A DNA stretch of 25,985 nt, from positions 1 through 25,985 of IMG/VR virus record IMGVR_UViG_3300025115_000544. The stretch is one strand, 5' to 3'. Source of the stretch: a virus. This document shows positions 14,025 through 21,193 of this stretch, one piece after another. The translations under genes and the position numbers were made by a program. Within the stretch, counting starts at the first letter, position 1, and each line of letters opens with the position of its first letter. The notes below the pieces were generated by a model. It was given only the letters and a program-made list of their open reading frames with translations. It was not told the DNA's origin and did not search any database.

Positions 14025-16103
14025 GTGACGGCCTACACGCGCAACGTCTACCGGGTCTCGGCGCAGGTCGCGCTGTGGATCCGCGTGGACGAGTTGTCGG
14101 ACACGCACCCGCTGGAGCAACGGCTGGGCGGCGCGGACATCGCGCGCGTGGCGGAGGGGCCCGCGAGCCAGCCGCCCTCGGATCCGGCGGCGACGGCGCG
14201 GGAGTTGACCACGCAGATCGCGAGGCTCAACACGCAGATCCGAACGGCGCTCCGCCAGGCGTCGGAGGAGCGCGACAGCGAGACGACCGGAGCCGAGGGC
14301 GCGTCGGACGAGGGGCAGGGAGGGACGACGGTTCGACGCCTCCGAGCGCAGCGGAACCGGCTCGTCGCTCGCCTCTCCGGGCTCGGGTCTCCCGGCTCGC
14401 GCGTCGAGGCGATGAGCGGAGCGAGCCCGGACGACCGCTTCGTGCGCGGCGGCATCATCCCCGCGAGCGTCGAGATCGAGCGCAACGGGTTCAGGGAGGC
14501 GGACACGGCGCGCGTCGACATCGCGTGGGCGGATGTCCCGTTCGATCCTCGGCTCGTCCGCGCGTGCGGGATCGAGGTCATCCTGGGAGCCGTCTCGGCC
14601 GACGACTTCCAAGCCGGCGTGCGCGGCGAGCGGCGAGCGAGCGGAGGCCTTCGCTCGATCGTCGAGCAGATCCCCGCGGGCCCGGTGAGCCAGACGGCCA
14701 CGCGGTTCGTCGGGTGGGTCGACGACTGGACCGTGAGCTACGACCCGGACGACGGCGAGATCGTCACGATGGAGGCGCGCGACATGACCGCGCTGCTCAT
14801 CGACACGCCGCTGGGGAACAACCGGATCGACCTCCTCGTGCCGGTCGACGTCGGCGTGACGAGGCTCCTGGAGCAGTACCCGACCGCGGCCGGCCTCCGC
14901 GTCGTGTGGGGCGACGTCTCCGACCCGACGCCGGGCCAGGCTCCGACGCCCGGCGATGCCGTCCCCGCGGTCTCTCGCGCTCGCCGAGGGCGCGTCGCGA
15001 GGCAGCCGAGGAGCGGCGACCAACGGATGACGGTCTGGGACCACATCACCGACGTCTGCGTGCAGTGCGGCGTCGTTCCGCTCGTCCGTGACTACGAGCT
15101 TCGCCTCATCAACCCGCGGACCCTCTTCACCGGGAGAGGTCCAACGGGAGCTTCCCAGCCACGTCGGATGATCTACGGGCGGAACCTCACGAGCCTCCAG
15201 TTCACGCGGAAGCTCGGCGGCGTGAAGGTCCCCACCATCGAGGTCCGAGCCTACGACCCGACGATCGGGCGGACGCGCTGGGCCCGTTGGCCGGTCCGCG
15301 AGGGAGAACGGCGCGAGGGCGTCCTGGGGCAGGACAATCCTCCGGCGGCGCTCCGCGCGAACGAGGTGGGTCCAACGGGCGCGAACCCCGACGAGCGCGT
15401 GCAGACGTTCACCGTGCGCTACGGAGGCTCTCCGGGCGCGCTCGCGTCGATCGCTCGCTCGCTCTACGAGCAGATCGGCCGCCAGGAGATCGAGGGAAAC
15501 TTCAAGACCTCGGACCTCCGCTCGTTCGGATCGGAGGAGGACGCCTCGGATCTCCTCTCGCTCCTCTCCGGAGATCCGGTCGAGATCCTCGTGGCGGCAG
15601 CCGATCGGTCGGATCCGACCTCCGCGCCCTCGACCGCGACGACGATCCAGGCGCAGACGAGAGAGGCGCGCGCGCGGTATCTCCAGTCGCTCGGGTGGTC
15701 GGCCGACGTCGCGGAACGGTTCGCCGAGCTACAAGACGCCTCCGGTTTCCAGACCGTGTTCCGCGTCCAGAACGCGAGGATCTCGTTCGACGCCGAGGAG
15801 GGGATCTCGATCGTCGTCGACTTCGTGAATTTCATCGTCGTCCGAGAGGACGAGGCGGCTCCACAGGAGACGGCAACGCGGCGGCGCGTGCCTTCGCGCG
15901 CGGTCGACCAGGCCACGGCCGGACGCACCGACACCGCGGCGCAGGACGCTCGGCGCGCGTCGGCGGATCGGCGCGCGCGCACTCCAGACGATCCGGAGAT
16001 CCCGGCGGCGATGGAGGAGGAGCGCGCGCGGCTTCGCGACGTCACGATCTCGGAGGACGGGCCCGTGCTTGACGTGCCGTTCCTTCGAGGAGGTGGCTCG
16101 TGA
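14025..16103 (+). CDS. Enlarged baseplate hub protein (gpD/gp44-like)
   Basis: The GTG at 14025 is chosen because AGGGGTGA lies about 5 bases upstream and the previous gene stops at 14020; a longer in-frame start at 13956 would overlap the LysM gene. The 692-residue product has a hub-like region with PASVEIERNGFREADTARVDIAWADVPFD, WVDDWTVSYDPDDGEIVTMEARDMTALLIDTPL and a late WDHITDVCVQCGVVPLVRDYELRLINPRTLF, resembling late-control gpD/gp44-type hubs that form the ring on which the spike sits. Residues about 54-125 are a probable coiled coil (ELTTQIARLNTQIRTALRQ...LRAQRNRLVARLSGL) inserted near the N-terminus, and a charged helical tail closes the protein. P2 gpD-type hubs are usually about 350-400 residues long. 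Its stop overlaps the next GTG. Confidence 0.75.
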   Translation: MTAYTRNVYRVSAQVALWIRVDELSDTHPLEQRLGGADIARVAEGPASQPPSDPAATARELTTQIARLNTQIRTALRQASEERDSETTGAEGASDEGQGGTTVRRLRAQRNRLVARLSGLGSPGSRVEAMSGASPDDRFVRGGIIPASVEIERNGFREADTARVDIAWADVPFDPRLVRACGIEVILGAVSADDFQAGVRGERRASGGLRSIVEQIPAGPVSQTATRFVGWVDDWTVSYDPDDGEIVTMEARDMTALLIDTPLGNNRIDLLVPVDVGVTRLLEQYPTAAGLRVVWGDVSDPTPGQAPTPGDAVPAVSRARRGRVARQPRSGDQRMTVWDHITDVCVQCGVVPLVRDYELRLINPRTLFTGRGPTGASQPRRMIYGRNLTSLQFTRKLGGVKVPTIEVRAYDPTIGRTRWARWPVREGERREGVLGQDNPPAALRANEVGPTGANPDERVQTFTVRYGGSPGALASIARSLYEQIGRQEIEGNFKTSDLRSFGSEEDASDLLSLLSGDPVEILVAAADRSDPTSAPSTATTIQAQTREARARYLQSLGWSADVAERFAELQDASGFQTVFRVQNARISFDAEEGISIVVDFVNFIVVREDEAAPQETATRRRVPSRAVDQATAGRTDTAAQDARRASADRRARTPDDPEIPAAMEEERARLRDVTISEDGPVLDVPFLRGGGS

Positions 16104-16897
16104 CGAGGAGATCGGGACGCGCTCGGATCCGTCGCTCGCTCGACCTCGGGCGGCTCCGCGAGGCGATGGCCGCTCCCGGCTCCGACCCTCGCTCGTGGGT
16201 CGTGCTCGCGCGCGTGGACGACGACGACGACGCGGTGCGATGGGAGGAGGGCTACGGCTGGATCGCCGACGTGACGTTCACGTTCGGCGATATGTCCGGA
16301 GAGGGACCGATCGCGTGCCGCGTGTCCTCGGCGTTCGGAGGAGACGGCAAGGCTTCGATCTCACCGATCGAGCGAGGCTCCGAGGTTGCGGTGCTCCTCC
16401 CCGGCGGCGACCCGATGACCGCTCCGCTCATCGTCGGCGTGGCGTTCAACTCCCAGGACGTTCGCGTTCCGGAGGAGGTCAACGGTCAGACGATCGACGA
16501 GGACTTCGCGAAGGCCAACCACATCCTCGTCACGCCGCACTCGGTCCAGCAGGAGGTCGGAGAGCGATGGCGCACGAGCGCGACCGACCGCGCGACCCTG
16601 GAGGCTCCCGAGGTCCGGCTGGCGAACGAGGACGCCGATCAGTCCTACGTGCGCGGCGAGGACTACGCCGACGCGGCCGACGCGCTCGCCGACGCCACGG
16701 ACGACTTCGGGCAGCAGGTGCTCGCGGCGTTCGGCAACCTCGTGCCTCCCGGCCCGCCCGTCACGCCCGTGACCCAGGCCCAGGCGACCTCCGCGGTGAC
16801 GACGATCACGACGGCCTACGCCGCGCTCGCGGTCGCGGTCGGGCAGTTCAAGGCGGCCCGCAACTCCTACCTGAGCGCGAAGATCAAGGGCGAGTGA
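16100..16897 (+). CDS. Baseplate spike protein (gpV/gp45-like OB fold)
   Basis: A 265-residue protein from the GTG at 16100, which overlaps the hub stop (GTGA) and follows GGAGG by 7 bases. Residues about 35-125 (WEEGYGWIADVTFTFGDMSGEGPIACRVSSAFGG and GSEVAVLLPGGDPMTAPLIVGVAFN) match the OB-fold region of phage spike proteins, where the P-x-x-G-x-E-V-(A/V)-V-x-x-P-x-G-D loop is typical. The C-terminus is helical (QAQATSAVTTITTAYAALAVAVGQFKAARNSYLSAKIKGE) and lacks an obvious repeat-rich beta-helical tip with metal-binding residues. It would sit at the bottom of the tube and puncture the cell envelope. Order after the hub gene supports this. Confidence 0.78.
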   Translation: MTRRSGRARIRRSLDLGRLREAMAAPGSDPRSWVVLARVDDDDDAVRWEEGYGWIADVTFTFGDMSGEGPIACRVSSAFGGDGKASISPIERGSEVAVLLPGGDPMTAPLIVGVAFNSQDVRVPEEVNGQTIDEDFAKANHILVTPHSVQQEVGERWRTSATDRATLEAPEVRLANEDADQSYVRGEDYADAADALADATDDFGQQVLAAFGNLVPPGPPVTPVTQAQATSAVTTITTAYAALAVAVGQFKAARNSYLSAKIKGE

Positions 16898-16902
16898 GCC
16901 CG

Positions 16903-16911
16903 TGCTAGGCT
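16903..16911 (+). promoter_or_regulatory. Extended -10-like element before the tailspike gene
   Basis: TGCTAGGCT with hexamer 16906-16911, 7 bases before the ATG at 16919, with no Shine-Dalgarno. The 21 bases from 16894, beginning at the previous stop, match those at 6684 at 20 positions. Confidence 0.6.
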
Positions 16912-16918
16912 CGGTCCC

Positions 16919-18934
16919 ATGCCCGCGAGCATGAGGATCGACCAGGCCGGCCTGCCCGTAGGGACGCCGGGACAAGCCCGCACCGACGGTCTCGACACCG
17001 GCGCGCTCGTGACGCTCACGTCCGTTGGAGGAGGGACGACGCATCGGTTCCGGCTCCTCTGGGTTCCTCCCGAGGACACCACGGCGGTGTCGACCCTCAC
17101 GCAGACCGGGCCGGCGACATGGACGTTCTCGCCGACTCCGGGAGCGAGGGGTACCTACCGGATCGAGCTTGTGGTGGACGAGGGGACGCCATCGGAGAGC
17201 AGGCAGCGGAGGATCTTCGGCATCCGGCTCCCGCTCAGCGGTCTGCTGGTCCCGGCGGCGAACGAGGGCGCTGACGCTAGGGCCACCCTGCTCAACGCGG
17301 GCCCGGCGACGATCGACCGGAGCGAGAACAACGAGCCCTTCGGTCCGTTCGCCTCGGGCTCGTCGTGGGGCTGGTGGAAGTCCTGGCGGGACCTCTACCT
17401 CTACGTCGAGAGCCTCGTGGTCGGAGGAGGCATCACGCAGCTACTCGGCGACGTCCTCGCCGGGCCTGGCGTCGGTCCCGTCGCGGCGATCGTCGCTCGG
17501 ATCCAGGGGAACCCCGTCTCGCCGGTCGCTCCGCTCGTCGGCCAGGCGCTCGTGTGGAACGGCGCGGCGTGGCTCCCGACCACGCTCCCCAGCGGTGCGC
17601 CCGTCGGGCCAGCGCAGTGCGTCTTCGTCGACCCGGTGGCCGGCAACGACGGCACGGGACAACGCGGGCGCGCGGACCTCCCGTTCTTGACGATCGCGGC
17701 TGCGATCGGAGCGGTCATCGCCCTCGACGACTGCATCGTGCTTGCTCCGGGGGAGCACAGCGTCTCCGCGACGCTCCCCGAGCCGCTCGTGGGGCGCATC
17801 TCGTTCGTGGGCTACGGGCGCGATGTCACCACCGTTTCGATGGATTCGGGCGGCGGGTTCCTCCCGCTCCTCTCCTGCGGCGTGACGCTCGTCGAGCGCC
17901 TCGCCATGCGCAACTTCACGATCCGGCTCGCTACGGGCGACATCGGGATCGTCGCCGATGGCTCGCTGGGGAACGGCGACTTCATGCGCGAAGGCCTGGA
18001 GCTATCGGGGGTGCGCTTCGAACGGAGCCCCGGCGCCGCTCCGGTCCAGGGGTGGGTCTTCACGGCGGTGAACCGGCTCGTGATCGAGAACGTCCAGGTC
18101 GACGGCGGAGTCTCTTTCAACACCTGTCACTCCGCTCCCTCGCTGAGCCAGGATCCGAGCCTCCTCCAGAACCTCTCGGTCCTCACGAACACCTACATCG
18201 CGTGGGACGACGACGTGGCTCAGGCGTTCGGCTTCCCTATGGGCCGAGAGCCGATGCGGTTCCGGGAGTGCTCACTCGGAGAGGTCCTGCTGGATCTCCA
18301 GCCGGACGTGCAGCCCGAGCGATGCTCCTACCGCGGGCTCACCTCGCTCAACCCGCTCGGAAACTCCAGTACGGGCGTCGCGTCGATCTGGTCGGAGAGC
18401 GACTGCATCGTAGGCTCCGGCGGCGGCCTCACGTTCATCGATTTCACGGCGTCGCAGTTCATCCTCGACGTGCCGGTCTCGCCGACGTTCCTATTCACGA
18501 GACCGCACTGGAACGGGCTCGTCGTCTGCGCGTTTGAGCGGCTCGCAAGCGTGAACGGCAGGACGACTCCGCGGATCTCGGATCTCTCGGGGCCCGGCTC
18601 CTTCTCGCTGTTCATCTGCAACGAGGGGATCGACGGCAACATCTTCTCGGCGAACATCATGCCGACGATCTCGATCGGAGGCAGCGGCACCTTCACGCCG
18701 GGCGTCTGGAGGCCGATCATCGCCTTCGGACCGACCGTCGCGGGCCCCAACTTCTTCCCCTTCCCGTGGGGCCCCGCGGGCAGCGGCAACAACTGGATCG
18801 TCGTCCAGCCCGACAACTTCGTGCCGGGCGAGGTGCTCACGGCCGGTCCTGGAGGCGCGCTCGGGTTTAACGTGGACGCGGCGATCGGAGGCGGGTTCTT
18901 CTACGCCGAGATCGGCTGGGTCAACGGTAGCTGA
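16919..18934 (+). CDS. Beta-helix tailspike / receptor-binding protein
   Basis: A 671-residue protein. Residues about 20-105 look like an Ig/PKD-type beta sandwich (ALVTLTSVGGGTTHRFRLLWVPPEDTTAVS...TWTFSPTPGARGTYRIELVVDEG), followed by a helical aromatic linker SSWGWWKSWRDLYLYVESL. From about residue 232, FVDPVAGNDGTGQRGRADLPFLTIAAAIGAVIALDDCIVLAPGEHSVSATL is the classic opening of a right-handed pectate-lyase-like beta helix. Repeated strand-turn units (GRISFVGYGRDVTTV, LAMRNFTIRLATGDIGIV, RLVIENVQVDGG) follow. This architecture is typical of phage spikes that bind or cut surface polysaccharide; no catalytic residues can be named. The start is leaderless-type. It lies between spike and wedge genes, inside the baseplate block. 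Confidence 0.78.
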   Translation: MPASMRIDQAGLPVGTPGQARTDGLDTGALVTLTSVGGGTTHRFRLLWVPPEDTTAVSTLTQTGPATWTFSPTPGARGTYRIELVVDEGTPSESRQRRIFGIRLPLSGLLVPAANEGADARATLLNAGPATIDRSENNEPFGPFASGSSWGWWKSWRDLYLYVESLVVGGGITQLLGDVLAGPGVGPVAAIVARIQGNPVSPVAPLVGQALVWNGAAWLPTTLPSGAPVGPAQCVFVDPVAGNDGTGQRGRADLPFLTIAAAIGAVIALDDCIVLAPGEHSVSATLPEPLVGRISFVGYGRDVTTVSMDSGGGFLPLLSCGVTLVERLAMRNFTIRLATGDIGIVADGSLGNGDFMREGLELSGVRFERSPGAAPVQGWVFTAVNRLVIENVQVDGGVSFNTCHSAPSLSQDPSLLQNLSVLTNTYIAWDDDVAQAFGFPMGREPMRFRECSLGEVLLDLQPDVQPERCSYRGLTSLNPLGNSSTGVASIWSESDCIVGSGGGLTFIDFTASQFILDVPVSPTFLFTRPHWNGLVVCAFERLASVNGRTTPRISDLSGPGSFSLFICNEGIDGNIFSANIMPTISIGGSGTFTPGVWRPIIAFGPTVAGPNFFPFPWGPAGSGNNWIVVQPDNFVPGEVLTAGPGGALGFNVDAAIGGGFFYAEIGWVNGS

Positions 18935-18944
18935 GGAGGACGGG

Positions 18945-19214
18945 ATGCCCACGGAGGAGGAGATCGCGGCCGAGGTCGCACGCAAGGCGGCGAAGGTCGC
19001 CGAGGTCACGGCGGCGCGCGCGGCGGCGGCGGCGAAGGTCGAGGAGCAACAAGCGGCGGTCGCTTCGGCGAAGGCTGCGTCGGCGGTCTCGCGCGAGGCA
19101 CAGCGGAAGGCGATCGGCGACGTCCACGGCCACGCGAAGGCCGCGATGGTTCGGCTCCGGGCCTCGCATCGCGAGCGCGAGGAGCGCGATGCGCGTGAGG
19201 GCGAGGAGGAGTGA
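18945..19214 (+). CDS. Small helical coiled-coil-like protein (89 aa)
   Basis: An 89-residue protein consisting almost wholly of Ala, Glu, Lys and Arg (MPTEEEIAAEVARKAAKVAEVTAARAAAAAKVEEQQAAVASAKAAS...), so one long helix or coiled coil is expected. GAGGAGG lies about 5 bases before the ATG, one of the strongest Shine-Dalgarno sites in the window. It sits between the tailspike and the wedge gene, and its stop overlaps the next GTG. A tailspike chaperone or adaptor is conceivable from the location, but nothing in the sequence shows it. No family was recognised. Confidence 0.65.
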   Translation: MPTEEEIAAEVARKAAKVAEVTAARAAAAAKVEEQQAAVASAKAASAVSREAQRKAIGDVHGHAKAAMVRLRASHREREERDAREGEEE

Positions 19215-20041
19215 CGCAGGAATGCACGGGCGCGCTCGGTTCGGGCGGAGCGGGATCAACCCCGCTCGGCTCGGCGTCCTATCTTGCGGTGGCCGAGGCG
19301 CGAGAGGTCTCACGAAACTCGGTGCGCGTGACGTTCTCGACGGCTCCCGTCGCCTCCGATCCGGCGACTGCATGGGACGCGCTCAACCCGGAAAACTGGA
19401 GGCTCGAACCGCTCTCCCCGCACGGGATCGTGGTCCGGCTGGCCCAGGTCGTCCGGCGCGTCGCCGAGACCGCGGTGGACGTGTTCTTCGACGGTCCCCT
19501 GGATGCTCCGGCGACCTACCGGATCGTCGTCGAGAACGTCCGTGAGGTCGGCGGCGGCGAGATTTCGCTGGACGAGGAGTGTCGTGCGGCGGCGTTCGCG
19601 ACCTTCCCGTTGTTCCGGGTGCCTCCGGCGCGCGCGCGCGCGGCTCGGGTCGACCTCGCGAACCCGCAGCTGCTCAACGACGAGAAGGTCACGAACCCGC
19701 TCGGGACGTTCCAGATCAACGACCGCGGCGACTTCGCGCTGGAGAGCGGCCGCGCCTATCTCCGGAAGCGCATCCTCCGCCGAGCCACGAGCGCGCTCGG
19801 GTCGTTCTTCCATCTCCCGGCGTACGGCTTCGAGCAGCCGCTGAAAGGGCTGATCAAGCCCTCGGTGATCCGCTCGCTCCAGTCGGCGGTCCTCGCCCAG
19901 GTGCTCCGCGAGCCCGACGTGGCGAAGGCGGCCGTGGAGGTCTTTCTCGCGCGGTCGGACATCCTCGTGATCTCGATCAAAGTCGTCGACACCAACGGCG
20001 AGGCGGACCAGATGACGGTTCCGGTGCCTCTGTCCTCGTGA
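19211..20041 (+). CDS. Baseplate wedge protein (gp25/gpW-like C-terminus) with an N-terminal beta domain
   Basis: A 276-residue protein from the GTG at 19211 (GTGA overlap with the previous gene). Residues about 25-125 resemble a fibronectin/Ig-like beta sandwich (RNSVRVTFSTAPVASDPATAWDALNPENWRLEPL...ETAVDVFFDGPLDAPATYRIVVENVREVGG). Residues about 157-276 resemble the gp25/gpW wedge family: GDFALESGRAYLRKRILRRATSALGSFFHLPAYG, IKPSVIRSLQSAVLAQVLREPDV and ILVISIKVVDTNGEADQMTVPVPL. Such proteins attach the first sheath ring to the baseplate. Wedge proteins of this family are commonly 110-150 residues, so the N-terminal domain is an addition. Order before the J-like genes supports the call. Confidence 0.7.
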   Translation: MTQECTGALGSGGAGSTPLGSASYLAVAEAREVSRNSVRVTFSTAPVASDPATAWDALNPENWRLEPLSPHGIVVRLAQVVRRVAETAVDVFFDGPLDAPATYRIVVENVREVGGGEISLDEECRAAAFATFPLFRVPPARARAARVDLANPQLLNDEKVTNPLGTFQINDRGDFALESGRAYLRKRILRRATSALGSFFHLPAYGFEQPLKGLIKPSVIRSLQSAVLAQVLREPDVAKAAVEVFLARSDILVISIKVVDTNGEADQMTVPVPLSS

Positions 20042-20046
20042 CGGCG

Positions 20047-20052
20047 TAGACT
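20047..20052 (+). promoter_or_regulatory. -10-like element before the first J-like gene
   Basis: TAGACT at 20047-20052, 9 bases before the GTG at 20062 and shortly after the preceding stop, followed by CGGG as at the other sites. No Shine-Dalgarno is evident. The longer distance makes it the weakest of the leaderless-type cases. Confidence 0.45.
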
Positions 20053-20061
20053 CGGGACACC

Positions 20062-21186
20062 GTGCCCGACCTTCCCACGCGACAGACGTACTTCCAGATC
20101 GGAGCCGACGAGGTTCTGGCGCGCTCCGCTGCTCGTCCGATCGGGCAGAGGATCTCCGCGGAGGAGGTCTTCACCGAAGGCAGCGACATCAACATCGTGA
20201 CGGCTTCGGCCTCGGCGATGGCCGAGGAGGTCACGCGGCAGCTGGCGCTCCGCGAGAAGGTGCTTCTGCTCGACGGCGCTTCGGGCATCGACCTCGATCG
20301 CATCGTCGGTGACCGCTTCTCGCCGACGGTCGTCCGAAAGCAGGCGGTGCCCTCGGTCGTCCCCCTCATCATCTCGCGGAGCCTCGGGCCGCTCGCGGCG
20401 ATCACGCTCCCGATCGGGACGAAGGTCCGAACGGGCTCCTCCTTTGAGTTCGCGACCACGAGCGCGGTCTCCCTTGCGGCCGGCTCGACGGGCCCCGTGA
20501 CGGTGCTCGCCGAGGCGACAGTGGCCGGGACGGCTGGGAACGTCGCGGCCGGGACCATCACGCAGTTCTCCGAGCCTCCGGCCGACCCGAACCTCATCGT
20601 GGTCAACGAGGAGCCGGCGGCCGGCGGCGACGACGAGGAGAAGGATCCGGCGCTCCGTGCGCGCGCGCGGGACTTCTTCCGGCAGGCGCGGCGCGGGACG
20701 CTTGGCGCGATCGAGTTCGGCGCGTTGACCGTGCCGGGCGTGCGCCAGGCGTCGGCCATCGAGGAGGTCGATCCGGGAGGTCTCCCGACGGGACGGGTCT
20801 CGATCTTCGTCGCCGACGCGCAGGGGCAGGCTAACTCCGCGCTCGTGACGGCGGTCCTCCTCGCCCTCCTGGAGTACCGGGCCGCGGGCATCATCGTGGA
20901 CGTCCTGAGCGCGATCCCCGAGTTCGTGTCGATCCGGTTCCGGCTCCGCTTCTCGGCGAGCGTGAACACAACGGTCGCTGCGGAGTCGGTGCGGCTCGCG
21001 GCGGTCGCGGCGGTCAACGTCCTGCGCCCGAACGCCGTCCTCCCGGTTTCGCTCCTCTTCGCGGCTGCTCGCTCGGTCCCTGGCGTCATCGTCCTGGACG
21101 ACGCGATCGTGGCTCCCGTCGGAGACCTCGTACCGGCGCTCGGCCAGGTCATCCGGACGCGACCCGACCTCGTGACCTTCGAGTGA
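20062..21186 (+). CDS. Baseplate J-like protein, first copy (gp47-like)
   Basis: A 374-residue protein with baseplate J (P2 gpJ / Mu gp47-type) features. It has a helical N-terminal third ending in GIDLDRIVGDRF, then the beta module ITLPIGTKVRTGSSFEFATTSAVSLAAGSTGPVTVLAEATVAGTAGNVAAGTITQF (about residues 112-168), and next the DEEKDPALRARARDFFRQARRGTLGAIEFGALTVPGVRQASAIE block, which is highly characteristic. A C-terminal alpha/beta region ends near VIVLDDAIVAPVGDLVPALGQV. J proteins form the baseplate wedge ring that triggers sheath contraction. A second J-like gene follows after 7 bases. Confidence 0.85.
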   Translation: MPDLPTRQTYFQIGADEVLARSAARPIGQRISAEEVFTEGSDINIVTASASAMAEEVTRQLALREKVLLLDGASGIDLDRIVGDRFSPTVVRKQAVPSVVPLIISRSLGPLAAITLPIGTKVRTGSSFEFATTSAVSLAAGSTGPVTVLAEATVAGTAGNVAAGTITQFSEPPADPNLIVVNEEPAAGGDDEEKDPALRARARDFFRQARRGTLGAIEFGALTVPGVRQASAIEEVDPGGLPTGRVSIFVADAQGQANSALVTAVLLALLEYRAAGIIVDVLSAIPEFVSIRFRLRFSASVNTTVAAESVRLAAVAAVNVLRPNAVLPVSLLFAAARSVPGVIVLDDAIVAPVGDLVPALGQVIRTRPDLVTFE

Positions 21187-21193
21187 CCCCCCG

